In this document: positions 11,439 through 22,271 of the stretch, in pieces
Numbering within the stretch: the first letter of the stretch is position 1
Layout of the letters: every line of letters begins with the position of its first letter
NCBI RefSeq assembly: GCF_001638985.1
Contig: NW_017265146.1
Coordinates: forward strand, 496,001 to 560,000
Source: Phycomyces blakesleeanus NRRL 1555(-)
Taxonomy: Eukaryota; Mucoromycota; Mucoromycetes; Mucorales; Phycomycetaceae
Direction of reading: 5' to 3'
DNA: 64,000 nucleotides
Made by a program: the position numbers and the translations under genes
Notes under the pieces: generated by a model
Databases searched by the model: none
What the model was told of the DNA's origin: nothing
What the model saw: only the letters and a program-made list of their open reading frames with translations

Positions 11439-11980
11439 GGGGGACGACATTTTCAGAATGGGGCACTACCTTTTTGATGGGAAACGTTGTTTTGATTTTA
11501 CCGGATCACAAATTGTGACTTGCTGTCCGGTATTAAATAATTATATCTGGTCCCTAAGGATTCATACTTATCATAATAAAGATACTTTTATACAAGGCAG
11601 GTTAATAGCTTTTTCTACGCTTCTTTCCTCTATTTAATTATGTCTTTTCCTTCTCCACTCATGCGTATTAGCTCACTAAATTGCTCCCAAACTTTGTGCA
11701 TTCATCAAACTGTCTCCAGGCATATACCTCTCCTTCTTTAGGAGGCACGACCTGTTTTTGGGCAAAATGATAATAAAAAATCTTCTCATATAAAAAAGTA
11801 GCTTTGACTAAATATAAAAGCGTTGTTTTATATATATAATTCTATACTTAAAGTTTTATACTATATGTAATAAATTAACTGATATATATATAGAATAATA
11901 AAAAACTATCTAACATGTTACTTCAAGACATTATATCCTAATAGAAAATGTCGTGCCCTACCCTGGAAACGTCGTCCCCC
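11439..11980. repeat. MULE-2 left terminus plus a second inverted terminus
   Basis: At 11440 the plus strand reads GGGGACGACATTTTCAG and continues to CACTACCTTTTT. This matches the MULE-2 right end inverted at about 16978-17011 with one mismatch in about 35 bases. A third, more diverged terminus in the right-end orientation lies at about 11948-11980 (GTCGTGCCC ... CGTCGTCCCCC), so 11439-11980 could itself be a short non-autonomous derivative. Between them, the minus strand near 11750 reads VPPKEGEVYAWRQFDECTKF, like the start of a FAR1/MULE DNA-binding region, which suggests a decayed internal fragment. Confidence 0.6.
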
Positions 11981-11984
11981 AAAA

Positions 11985-13419
11985 GTCACGACTTTTCATA
12001 TCTTGCCTATCGAAAAAATACCTTATAAAATTTGAAATTTCTTTACTAAATACTTTATTAGGCTTATAATATCCTTTAATGTAATAAACATTGCCTTTTG
12101 TTAATACTTATTTAAGATAAACACTAATAAAAACTGCTAAATCTTCTTCAGAAAAGAAAAACAAAGTCGCAAAAATGTCTGAGAATACATATAGTATTAA
12201 TTAATTTTGCATATATTAAAAAGTATATCTAATAATTGTAGAATAAATGTAGTTTACATTAAAAAAAATATATATTAGATAAAGTGACAGCTACTTAGAG
12301 TCATAATTAATAGTTAAACACTAATAAGTTTACTTCTTACTATAATCATGATATAATATTATAAGGCAAAGAAGCAAAAATAGAATCAACTTATTATACA
12401 AAAATGGTAACTAAAATCGAGTATTTGTAAGATATAAGATTTATTTGGCTCCCGTCAACAAATCACATACCTGTGGCTGCTAATGAGTCATATTTTCACG
12501 ATTTAACTTGAGACATAAATCATATGTTTTCATTTTGTGTGATTTAAGTGGAAAAGATTATAATCCATATAATTTGCATTTTTTTCAAAAACTTTCATAA
12601 TGGATATAAAGGTAATGAAGCCTTTTATGCCTAAGAAAGTTTGCATAGAAGTTAAGCGAATATATATTTACAAAATTCATGTTTTTATTTTTTATTTTTT
12701 ATTTTTATTTCTTCTGTAAAAACTCTTTCTATCATTTCCTTACAACATGTACATGAGATATTTTATCAAAAATACAAAAAAATGAAAAATATTCATATAA
12801 GACCAAAAAAAGTTTTTAATTACATATATTCAGATAACATATGAATCCAGTAAAAGTTTCATAGAAAACAAATGAGAAAAAAGTGATTCTACAAGCAAAT
12901 ACAATATTTTATTTTATTGAAAAAAAGCAAATTTTTGAGATATTACGTTAGTTTTCTCATGATCGACCCTTTCAATTCAACTAAAAATCCTAGAACCCAT
13001 ACATATATCTATACACTACTTGGATCCAAAGTTATAGAGAGCCAATTCTTGAATTGATGAAATAAATAGATGCAAATGCATAATATAACATATTCGAAGA
13101 TAGTTTGGCTCTATCTGTGTAACATCACCCGACATTTATGCTTTTTAATTCGCTGGATATATGTGTAACTCGTAGGGTAAAGTACTTCCCACGAATGATT
13201 TCTATGAAAAAACAGAGTGGAGAGTCATTTAACCCACAAGTGATAGATAGCTTATGTTGACGCAAAGAAACAAATTGATAAGATTTATAAAGGTAAAAAA
13301 AAAGATCGTTTAGCTAATAAAATATAAGAGTAAATGAGTATATAAATAATAAGTTGTCTAGCTAATGAAGTATAAAGAAAAATATAATAAAAATAAAAGA
13401 AAAAAAGAAGAAAAAAAGA
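11985..13419. other. AT-rich non-coding interior of MULE-2
   Basis: About 1.4 kb, very AT-rich, without a credible gene. I see no further repeats or RNA genes. Confidence 0.6.
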
Positions 13420-14641
13420 TTATGTTATAGTGAGATCAACATGTTCCTCTCGATCGGAAAGAAAAGAGAACATCGCATTTCTACAATCATACTTATTGAA
13501 CTCTTTAAACTTGTTCCAGTAAGTATCAAAGTTGTTGGGAATCTGGTTTCTGACACAACCCAAAAAGAATAACTCAGAAATGGTTGGCCATTTCCTTGAG
13601 ACATTGCGGGAGAGGTGTACTGTTGTCCAGTGGTTATTGTTAACATGATTGAAAATCAGAGGTTGTTGATGTTTTGATATGTTTTTGGGAAGGGTAAAGG
13701 GAAGGAACGATACGGAAGGGGTGTTGGGGTTGTCTGAGTAGACGCAGACTGGTCGCTTATAGGTGTCCGCAGCTAGTTGAGCACAGTCAGATGCGCTAAA
13801 CCACATACTGGCATCTAAACACGCTGGGATGAAGTTGGAGTTGGAGTTGGTGATGCAGAGATCAGAACCATGCTTTATAATGTCTTCTAATTGCTTGACA
13901 TCGGTTCCAAACGTGCTGGTGTAAATGCTGTTGTATTTTGGAAGGGTAGCAAGCATATCTCTTTTCACAAGAGGGAACTTTTCTTGATCTTTATAGATCA
14001 AATGGGCAAGGACCCGAAAACCACACCATCCATCAGCAGTAGGGTTAAACCCACCCTTAACGTCATTGACTATCTCATGAGAGACAGGAAAACCGGGCTG
14101 GAATTTAACCCTCTTGCCAACAGAGGTGCGATAGTCATATTGGTAATCTTCTTGAGCTGTAGCAGGTCTTTTAAACCCTATTTCTTTTGTGGCATCGACT
14201 AAAGAGCATATAAGTATACAACGATATTTCTCTTTATGGATTCAATTACACTGAAAAATGAGAAAGAATATTACCTGGGTCGAGAGGCTCTTGTTTTATT
14301 TTTTTTGTTTTGTTTTTGGTGGCATCGACTAAAAAGCATATTAGTATAAGGTTAGATTCCTTTTCATGAATTCAATTACACTATAAAATAAAAGCACATA
14401 TTACCTGGGTCGAGAGGCTCTTTTTTAATTTGTTTTATTTTGTTTTTGGTAGCATCGACTAAAAAATGTATGTAAATATATGACAAGATTCTTTTTCATA
14501 AACTCAATTATATGTAAAATAAAAAAGCATCTTACTTAGGTCGAGAGGCTCTTTTTTGCTTTTGTTTTGTTTTTTGTTGTTTTTCGTTTTTTGTGTAGCT
14601 GCAGGCTTTCCATCTCTTGTTCTAGCTCTTAACCTAACCAT
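13420..14641 (-). CDS. OTU-like cysteine protease with Lys-rich N-terminus
   Basis: Four-exon model: 14641-14536, 14458-14405, 14328-14275, 14198-13420. All introns are GT-AG in phase 1 and the total is 993 nt, 330 residues, with no internal stop. Residues 1-78 are basic and repetitive: the unit DATKNK(x)K(x)IK(x)EPLDPV recurs because exons 2 and 3 and the end of exon 1 are tandem copies. From residue 80 the protein is globular. GGFNPTADGWCGFRVLA (Cys at about 130) matches the OTU pattern DGxCxFR, and VNNNHWTTVHL (His at about 261) fits the catalytic His block. Many MULEs carry OTU-type or Ulp-type proteases of unclear role. Here the gene starts 62 bp after the MULE transposase stop on the same strand, so it is probably part of the same element. 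The assignment is from motifs only. Confidence 0.78.
14191..14545 (-). repeat. Tandem 130-bp exon-plus-intron units
   Basis: Two complete copies and one partial copy of a unit of about 130 bp start at 14191, 14321 and 14451, where GGCATCGACT or AGCATCGACT recurs. Each unit contains a splice acceptor, a coding segment ending in EPLD, a donor and a short intron. The mini-exons at 14405-14458 and 14275-14328 are exactly 54 nt, so the duplication keeps the reading frame. The lysine codon runs differ by point changes between copies. Confidence 0.85.
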
Positions 14642-14703
14642 TGCCTTAAGGCCGGCCTAGTATTTCAAGACACATATTAGTACTTTGTTATGTTATATTT
14701 TTT

Positions 14704-16707
14704 TTATCTTACATGACCAGACGAAACACTGATCTTCCTCCAGTTTGCCCGACCAAAGTCTTTGGGAAGGTATTTGGGACGTGCACCACCCTTTCTTCTG
14801 CCAGGATATTTATTTTTTTCTGGGGCTTGAAAGTTAATCGAAGGGTGCCCAGTTTTGCCTTCGAATTCAGAAGTAACCTTCTTGATCTTTTGAAGGAGGT
14901 TGGCCACTTGCTGGCTGCCCTCACAAGAGCGGAAAAGAGCCTCAAGCTTTACAATCTCTTGCATCCACTCTTCTGGCCTCTCGGCAATTACGTGCGCTGT
15001 ACAACTTTCTTCGAAAGATGTCTCTTTTAGAACAGGGTTTATGATCCATCTTTCAGGAACATCATCAAGGGTGAGCTCCCTTCCAGCTGGCAGCGAGTGT
15101 CTGCAGGGCAAGTCGAACTCAAACCTGTTTTTGCAATGACAAAATTCATCGTCTCTATTGATCAAGCGAAGTTCTTGATCAATAACAAGCAATGCTCTCT
15201 TAGAGACTTTCATAAAAAGCCTGGAAAGCTGCTTGTTGCGGCCAACCAAGACATCAACAGTTGTCGATTCCCTGATTTTTATAGCATTGAAGTCTCTTTC
15301 GAGCCTGTCTACATAGGAGTTGATAGCTTCAAATGCAAGCCCCAAAGACAAAATTGCTGATATCCCTCTTTTCAAAGCTTGGTGTGCGCTCTTGACTCTC
15401 TGGGTAGTTGTACACCCAAAATGCATTTGCTGGCTGGTCAGGTATCCTGCCCACTTCTCCTGGCACTTTATCCATCTTTCGGCAAAGTAAACCGATGCAT
15501 CTACCTTGGACCCTCCTTCGTCTACTTCGCAACCAGAAGATACTGCATTGAACTTCATCAACGCAACCTCGAAATCCCTTCTGGTACTGCTGCGAATCAT
15601 GGAGTTCACATACTCCATAAGGACCTCTTTCTCTGCAACTGACTTGAGTTTTCCAGCGAAGGCTTTCTCAACGCTATTCAACATATGCCAGTAGCATAGC
15701 AATTTAACATTTTTTGGGAATACAATGTCAAGTGCATTCATTAAGGCCATACATTTGTCTGTTACAAATAGAGAACTGCTTTTCTTATTCTCAAAAACAA
15801 GTGCCTTGAGCTGCTCAAGGAACCAAACGTAGGTCTCCTGTTTCGCATTCGAAACCCAGGCAAAGGCAATGGGAAACGATTTAAGAGTGTCTCCCCCGAG
15901 GTTATGGACACCTTCCACGCATACAAGAGGCATTTCCAAATTATTGGTTGAGTAGGTGGCATCGACGGCCATGACTTCTGGGAAGCGACGGGTTCTTTCT
16001 AGCATCTTTGGGTGCGAGAAAAATACTCTTTCAAGAGATCCATATTTGCCGGCGTCATAGCGTACAAGATATCCCTTAGCTTCCATGGTTTTAACGAGTT
16101 CAGTACCTGCATCCTGAGAAGTGGAAGCAGTAGCACGAGCAAAAGCAGCCTTGATATTGTTGATGTCATTCACATACAACTTATGGCTGACATTATCCTC
16201 TTCATTGATCGCCTTTTGGATCTCACGAGTCTTGGTTTTGGTCTCAACAAGCTTCATAATTTCCCTAGCATCATCGACAGTAACCTTTGACAAACGACCT
16301 TTCAAGGTAGATTCCAGGCAGTCATCATCAAGAGGGTGATTGTGGTAGCCTTCAATCTCATTGGTGGCTTTCAAAAGAAGATATCCTTTAGCGGCCTTCT
16401 TGTATGATATTTTCAAGAGATAGGGGCATCCAGTCTTTCCACTAGATGGAATTCTCTTGCGTTCGCTGTCTTCAATATTCCGTGTGTTCTTATAATGACC
16501 GCCCTTGGCACACTTCAAATACACTCGAGTTGGTTTACTATCTCTAGTTACAAGTGCAAAATTGTTGGCAAGTGCATATTCCTGCATCTTTGAAATTGCC
16601 ATTGTCATGTCACTGTAACCATTAGCTGGTGAGACAGGAAGAGGTTGTTGGACAGGATAATGTTTCTTTCCATTGAAAAAGCAGATTTCTTTATTGATAG
16701 GATTCAT
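14704..16707 (-). CDS. MULE transposase, FAR1-like (MULE-2)
   Basis: A single uninterrupted frame of 667 residues. Residues 40-125 form a FAR1/WRKY-GCM1-type zinc DNA-binding domain (Cys66, Cys94, and the His pair in GYHNHPL at 122 and 124). The DDE core has VMAVDATYS (Asp249), LFVTDKCMALMNAL (Asp317) and LLCYWHMLN (Trp-His 340-341). The third acidic residue is expected in a TTxxRVES-like block, but here it reads TTTQRVKSAH, so Lys replaces Glu at about 439, a change one G-to-A step would give. A SWIM finger follows (FCHCKNRFEFDLPCRHS, Cys523, Cys525, Cys535, His537), then a basic C-terminus. The length is typical of autonomous MULE transposases. The open frame suggests a young copy, but loss of the Glu predicts no catalysis unless another residue serves. 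Confidence 0.93.
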   Translation of the reverse strand: MNPINKEICFFNGKKHYPVQQPLPVSPANGYSDMTMAISKMQEYALANNFALVTRDSKPTRVYLKCAKGGHYKNTRNIEDSERKRIPSSGKTGCPYLLKISYKKAAKGYLLLKATNEIEGYHNHPLDDDCLESTLKGRLSKVTVDDAREIMKLVETKTKTREIQKAINEEDNVSHKLYVNDINNIKAAFARATASTSQDAGTELVKTMEAKGYLVRYDAGKYGSLERVFFSHPKMLERTRRFPEVMAVDATYSTNNLEMPLVCVEGVHNLGGDTLKSFPIAFAWVSNAKQETYVWFLEQLKALVFENKKSSSLFVTDKCMALMNALDIVFPKNVKLLCYWHMLNSVEKAFAGKLKSVAEKEVLMEYVNSMIRSSTRRDFEVALMKFNAVSSGCEVDEGGSKVDASVYFAERWIKCQEKWAGYLTSQQMHFGCTTTQRVKSAHQALKRGISAILSLGLAFEAINSYVDRLERDFNAIKIRESTTVDVLVGRNKQLSRLFMKVSKRALLVIDQELRLINRDDEFCHCKNRFEFDLPCRHSLPAGRELTLDDVPERWIINPVLKETSFEESCTAHVIAERPEEWMQEIVKLEALFRSCEGSQQVANLLQKIKKVTSEFEGKTGHPSINFQAPEKNKYPGRRKGGARPKYLPKDFGRANWRKISVSSGHVR

Positions 16708-17011
16708 ATTGAAGTGATTTCTAGAGAATACTTATTAACATCATGATTTCTAATTGCTAATCTGCAATGAGCAAAGTAATCTCTTTACTATCTCCAAGAA
16801 AAAATAATATTTTTAAGTGCAATTGATTAGTAGCTCTTACGAGATGAGTATAGAATAGAAAAGAAGGTTTTCTATTTAAATATTAAGAATTTCAGGACAC
16901 ATCGTTTTGCCCTGAAGGATTGGAGAAAATACCTCGGACCTCGGACAAGTAGTCACAACGAATTAGTCCGGCAAAAAAAAGGTAGTGCCCCATCCTGAAA
17001 ATGTCGTCCCC

Positions 17012-18137
17012 GTAAGATTGCTGATATACACATTATAAGTATTTTAAGTAATAAATAAAATGTTACCCTTTGCCATCATCATCATCTTATAACATGTATC
17101 GAACACTTGATTGAATGGCCTCATAAATCTTGTCATAAACTTCTTGTAATCATGCACAAACAGTTAAAGACAGATGAGAGCGCTAGTCAAGATAAATCAG
17201 CAATGGAAAACAACTACCTGATGATTTTATTTGAATATTAAGATCAACAAATAAACTTGGAGCAAGAATAGATATATATTAAAATTTAAGTCTTTGGAAG
17301 TAATGGTTTTGATAAACAATGCTTATATGACCTGCTGCTTTGCTTTACAAAAGATAGTATGTATTTTTAAAATAATCTTAAGGCTATCCTAAAAAAAATG
17401 TTTTTAATGCTTTGCTCAATTAGCTTTCTTTCCCAATAGTGTTAAGTTTTTTTTTGGTTCATCTAATGCTACTGCTTAGAATTATAAAAACAATGTCATA
17501 TAATTTATTTATTTTTTTTTCAAGCAAAAACAAAACAAAATCTAAGGAAGTAGAATACATGTTTATACTGATGTCTTGGGTAATAAAGTTATTGTTTTTT
17601 GACATTTTAATTTTGTAAATAAAAAATCTTCTTTTTTAAATAAATTCCAGTTATGCTTATCAATATTGTGAATGAATCAACTTTGTAAAAATTATATTTA
17701 ATATTTATTTATCAATTGCACTTCATCAAGGACAGATATTAGCAAGTACATGTTTTATAAAAATAATACGGCATGTCTTGAGTTTTATTGAAATTCTTTT
17801 AGCATCAAGTATTATTACTAGATAAGTAAAAAAACACGCCTTTATATAAAAAGAAAGGGTGAAATATTATCATTTCATAAGTTGGTCTTTATGTACATCA
17901 CTTATTAATTAAGTGGCTTGTCTTATTGATTTTATATTTATTCAATTGTAACATTTTATTAATATAGTCTATTACTTGCAAAGTCAATATCATTGCTAGC
18001 TTTATATAACAATTTAAATAATAATCAATATTTATATATTTATCTTTGATTTAACTAACTCTTCCTGTCTACTTTTATCTTTAGTCTTCATGTTGTAACT
18101 TTTGGCCTTGTTTAATGAAAGCAGCTAGCACCCTCCC
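17012..18137. other. AT-rich stretch, nothing recognised
   Basis: Poly-A/T tracts and short frames only. No gene, RNA or clear element terminus was found after the MULE-2 right end. Confidence 0.6.
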
Positions 18138-18558
18138 TGTGGTGATCCAGACACTTGGTTGTTGGATTTATTACATCTAAGAACATATTCCTATTATTAT
18201 AGTAAAACAGCTATCATTACAAGAACAAATGAATAATTTATTTATTTTACTTATGGTAAATCAATAAGACCAATAATTAATTACAGTAAGTACTGTAATT
18301 ATGACAGCTCAGTAAGCACTGAGTTAATATGAGGACACTGCAATTAGATTAAATTATAAACATAGCAGTATCAGCTCTCTAATATCTAAATGAACTCAGA
18401 CTTAAGAAATTAAGATGTGACTGACAAAGCAGATCGTGTTTTGATATAAAAAGGACAACTTTGTATTCTTTAATAAAGACAACTTATATACAGTCTCAAA
18501 GTATTCTTATATACGTCTCAATCTTTTTACTGTTGGTTTTATTCTATAAAACTTCACA
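18138..18558 (+). repeat. Diverged LTR-A relative
   Basis: The sequence begins TGTGGTGATCCAGACACTTG and ends near CTTCACA. It follows the order of the 543-bp LTR-A copies: GTTGGATTTAT near the start, TACAGTAAGTACTGTA in the middle, and CTTATATACAGTCTCAAAGT near the end. It has many changes and is about 120 bp shorter. There is no matching 5-bp flank. It is an old copy or a related subfamily. A small open frame starts at its downstream edge. Confidence 0.75.
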
Positions 18559-18559
18559 T

Positions 18560-18811
18560 ATGAAACAATTGCAGCTCAAGACTTTGAGCTGCACAATCAA
18601 GCACAATCTCATTGACAAAGACTTTCCTCCTTTAAGTAAAGAATGGAAAGGTATCCCGGTAAAGCACTGGAAATACTACATGATTCAATTAGAGAGAATG
18701 GCAAAGAATAACAGCTTTGCTATTTACAAATGCAAGAACATGTGGTGTGCAAAAAGTCTTCTCCAGGAAGCTTCAAAAGTGACAACCAGAAGCAAAAAAG
18801 AAGAATGGTAG
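18560..18811 (+). CDS. Small basic ORF, unrecognised
   Basis: ATG 18560 lies at the end of the diverged LTR and opens 83 residues (MKQLQLKTLSCTIKHN ... TTRSKKEEW), rich in Lys and Trp. I do not recognise it. Intron-like GT-AG segments follow (18824 to about 18881 and 18976 to about 19050), surrounding coding-like acidic sequence (SSSDNISETDGGES in one frame). The gene may therefore once have been longer and spliced, with the TAG at 18809-18811 as a disabling stop. A TATA-like GATATAAAAAGG in the LTR near 18442 could act as its promoter. Doubtful as a real gene. Confidence 0.3.
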   Translation: MKQLQLKTLSCTIKHNLIDKDFPPLSKEWKGIPVKHWKYYMIQLERMAKNNSFAIYKCKNMWCAKSLLQEASKVTTRSKKEEW

Positions 18812-20640
18812 AGAAGAACAATGTAAGTTTATTAATCAAAAGGTTTCATTCATATATTTTAATAAACATTTAAAAAAATTAGAAGGCATAGCAAGATGCA
18901 AATGATTCTTCATTGTCTTCTGATAATATATCAGAAACAGATGGTGGCGAGTCGCCTATTATGGTGGATGTGCTGTAAGTTACCATGGTTTCTGCTGGTT
19001 TGATGCTGTCAATACAAAACTAATATAAACTTTTTACTTTTTTATAATAGTCTCCTCTGGCAGAAATGAGTGTTGAGACAGCACATAAGAGAAGCCAAAG
19101 ATCGTAGGAGGTTTTGATTAGTTCAAAATATTTTTTAGCATATTTTTAGTTCGGTTTTTATATTTTTCTTTTATTTTCTTCTTTTCTCTTTCTTTCTCTT
19201 GTTTTTTTATTCTTTCTCTTTAAATAAAGATGTGTTGCCCTTTTTATGTTATTGATATTTATATAGTCATCAGCATTGAAAACTAATGTGCAACATCTGC
19301 AGCATTGCTACAATTAATTTTTGAATGAAGCACAATAGATTCTTTTTTTTTCAAAGAACAAAAAAAAACTAATAATACTCTTATGCTGCTATGTTATACT
19401 TGATAGGTGTTATATTCTATGTAAGTACTTTGATATAATATACATCTTGTGTTAACAAAACAATGTTCATTCAGTTTTCAACCAGATTCAACTAGACTTT
19501 ATATTGTATGACTCGAATTTTTTTTGGGTTTTATTTGGTAATAATTTTGAGTGATACTCACTGCTTTTTTCACTTGTCTTGTAGATATACTAACACTTTT
19601 TAATGACATATGAAGCTTGCATATTAATAATATTTTCTAATATATATATTTTTAGAGCAAAAAAAAATTCTTTGAAGCTATTAAGCATATTACATAAAGG
19701 TAAGCACTATATTATTATGTCTATTTATTTATTTTCTCTCTAACATTGATATATTTATAGAAACTGGTAAGAATTAAAGAATGTCATCTAGTCTATATCG
19801 AAGTACTCAAAACACATGAAATGCTTTTGAGATAAAGGGTTTTTACTGCATACCCTGCAGTAGCCAAATAATATCATATCTTTTTTGCAAGTTCTAATAG
19901 ATGGGTTTTAAGTAGTATTACTATCATATAATAAAACATTAATTGAAGCAAAATCTTATTCAATTCAATTCATTCCAATTCATTTTAATTCAATTCAATA
20001 AATGATTCATTTAATATGACAAATAAAAAGCGAAATAATATACTAGTATTGGATACAGAAGAGCAAAAAAAAGGGGGGTATAAAAGAAAACTAAAAAAAA
20101 AACAAAAAAACCAAAAAAAAGGAATGAACCTTGGTCTTTTAAAAAAAGTAGCAACTGTGTCTCTAATCGTGCTATACAGACTCATATCTGCCATTTTTTA
20201 TTATGTAAAAAATGGCAGTTATGCTATCAAAGTGGTAACATGTTGCCACTTTTTTAGCCATAGTGTACACTCGGGAATTAGCGCCTATAATGCAGCACCA
20301 TGACAGCAGGGGCAAAGGAGAGAACCAGGTATACAGACACAGATAAATATGTAGCTTTAGGAGGTCGAACCCATGATCTTCTCTGTGGGAGTTTTACATT
20401 ATTCCATTGTATTTTCAGGCAACTACTAAAATATATGACGTGTGTGGTACTTTGTTGTATATATGTTATATTCAAGAAAAGCAAAGTATGGGTAATAATA
20501 AGGATTGAATTCTGTAATGAGATAGGATTATTTGAATTGGAAAGCAATTGTAATAAAATATAAATTAAATAAGAGAAACTACTTCTAGAAGAAAAAAATA
20601 GAAAGAATTTCAGAAGAGAAGGAATATCTAGAACTAGCAA
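18812..20640. other. AT-rich non-coding DNA
   Basis: Low complexity: AATTCAATTC-type repeats at 19950-20000 and A-runs at 20070-20130. Lys-rich frames here come from the A-runs. A tRNA-like B-box pattern on the minus strand near 20350 has no supporting fold. Confidence 0.6.
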
Positions 20641-21742
20641 AAAGAAATGAATAATACTAATATAAAATAAACTAAGTTAAGAGAAGTATTTAGAGAATAA
20701 AAGATTAAAAATTAACTAAGAGAATTTCTAAGGTAATTTTAAAATGAAAAATAAAGGGAAAATTTAACAAAATAAAAATTGTAAAATTTGAGCAGAAAAA
20801 AAATAATAGAAAAATAAAAGAAAATAGTCAATCTTCTATGAAGACTTGACATAGAAAACAGTAAACGGAAGAAAAATTCACAAGAGAGATTAGGAAAAAT
20901 AGACAGTGTCTTTAGAGAAAACTTTTGTATCAGAAAAATTTGACAATTGTTTATTGATTGATTTTGAAGGATTATTTATACTACTTCTTGGATAAAATTT
21001 ATGGCGAAACTAGGTTGCACTGATGTCTAGGAGATAATTGTGATAAAAAGATAGATAAAATAATTGTAATCAGGATTCGTCATAAAAGAAAAATAAATGA
21101 AGTTATAATACATAACTACAGAGAATAGAAAAGATTGGGAAGGAGTATATTATAAAGAAATAAAAAAACTACAGTTAACAATTTTGGTAAAGTAGTGTTG
21201 AGAGAAAAACGTCACATTTAGTGCATAAAAAAAGTAAGAAAAATAAAAAGGAAGAAACTAATTTTGGAAAAGAATAAAGGGAAGGCAAATTTGCAGAAAA
21301 TTGGAGAAGAATAAAAATAATATAAATAAAATTAAAATTAAAATTAAAATATAAAAATTATAATTGGGGGTTTGAGACTTTGTGACTGATTAAAAAGGTT
21401 GAAATTGATTAAAAAAGAGATTGGTACTGCGGCCAATCACAAACACAATGCACTGCGCCACAAGTGATGCATGATGTGTTAGGTTTGTTGTAGATTGTAA
21501 TGGATCACTTGGCAAATAAAATACAATGATAATAGAATAAAACAGAAGATGGATACAGCAAAAGGCGGCAAGCAGCGATAGTTGACAGGTAAGAAAAGAG
21601 AGAACAACTAATAGAATTGTTGTTAAAATTGAGAGAGAGAGAAAGGTGTATGAAAAGAGAATGACAAAATAGAAAAGTAATAACCAACGAGGAGACCAAA
21701 ACTGACAAACAACCTTCCTAAAACCAAGGAACCAATATGTTA
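20641..21742 (-). other. Probable 5' internal region of an LTR-B element, non-coding
   Basis: Directly downstream (minus strand) of the LTR-B 3' end at 21743 the sequence continues ACATATTGGTTCCTTGG, a plausible primer-binding neighbourhood, then about 1 kb of pyrimidine-rich sequence without gag or pol similarity. This looks like a leader remnant of a truncated retrotransposon. A hydrophobic frame at 21390-21767 (minus) is probably an artefact of that composition. Confidence 0.4.
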
Positions 21743-22271
21743 TGTTGCAAGATGGTATAGACCACAAAGAGAAGAAAACAAGAAAAAGATACTAAAAACT
21801 GAATTAATTCTTTATTGAGTTGAGTTTGCTTCTCTTTTTATAGTTGGCAAGATTTTAAGTTGATAAAAGAAGTTCAGAAAAATAAAGATAGTAAAAATAG
21901 AATGACGAATAATCAATATGGCAAGGATAAAATATATGAATAAAAATACGGTAAAAAATATAATAATAAAGGTACTGATGTTATGCGGAGGTGTTGGCAG
22001 TATAAATTATGTGCATTGTAGAAGAGGAATGTTACTAGCATGGGGACTATGATTTCGAATGAGTACAATGTAGATGAATATGTTAACAAGGGAAAAGGAA
22101 AAAGTATTGTGTGTAGAAGGAACAGGGAACGGAAACGAGATTTTTTCTGTGCACAAAAAATTCTCCTCTTACTACCAAGGGCACAGCATCACATTAACAA
22201 ACCATTGACGTCAGCCTCTCATATCCAGGACAGCACATCACAACAAATTGCCAGACAAACCCACTGATCAG

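Larger units (their letters stand above)
11440..17011 (-). mobile_element. MULE-2, transposase plus OTU-like protease element
   Basis: A candidate 5.6-kb element bounded by roughly 35-bp inverted termini starting GGGGACGAC (left 11440, right ending 17011). It encloses, on the minus strand, a 667-residue MULE transposase and, 62 bp downstream of it, a four-exon gene for an OTU-like cysteine protease. Flanking 9-mers (TAATATTAG on the left, GTAAGATTG on the right) do not give a clean target duplication. An extra terminus near 11980 leaves the left limit open. Long non-coding AT-rich DNA (11985-13419) lies between the left end and the genes. Confidence 0.65.

Noticed and set aside
13420..14198. 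Ulp1-type SUMO protease instead of OTU
   Set aside because: The order Cys first (DGWCGFR) then His (NNHW) fits OTU. Ulp1 has His before Asp and Cys.
16970..17011. MULE-2 flanks as a 9-bp target duplication (TAATATTAG and GTAAGATTG)
   Set aside because: Only partial similarity after shifting. Not enough to claim.
20016..20303. Lys-rich ORF
   Set aside because: Produced by A-runs at 20070-20130. No start context, introns or similarity.
20300..20420. tRNA-like or SINE-like B box on the minus strand (GGGTTCGACCTCC)
   Set aside because: No A box at the right distance and no cloverleaf could be folded.
21390..21767. 125-residue hydrophobic minus-strand ORF resembling a membrane protein
   Set aside because: It lies in pyrimidine-rich leader sequence after an LTR, crosses the LTR edge, and its hydrophobicity follows from T-rich codons.
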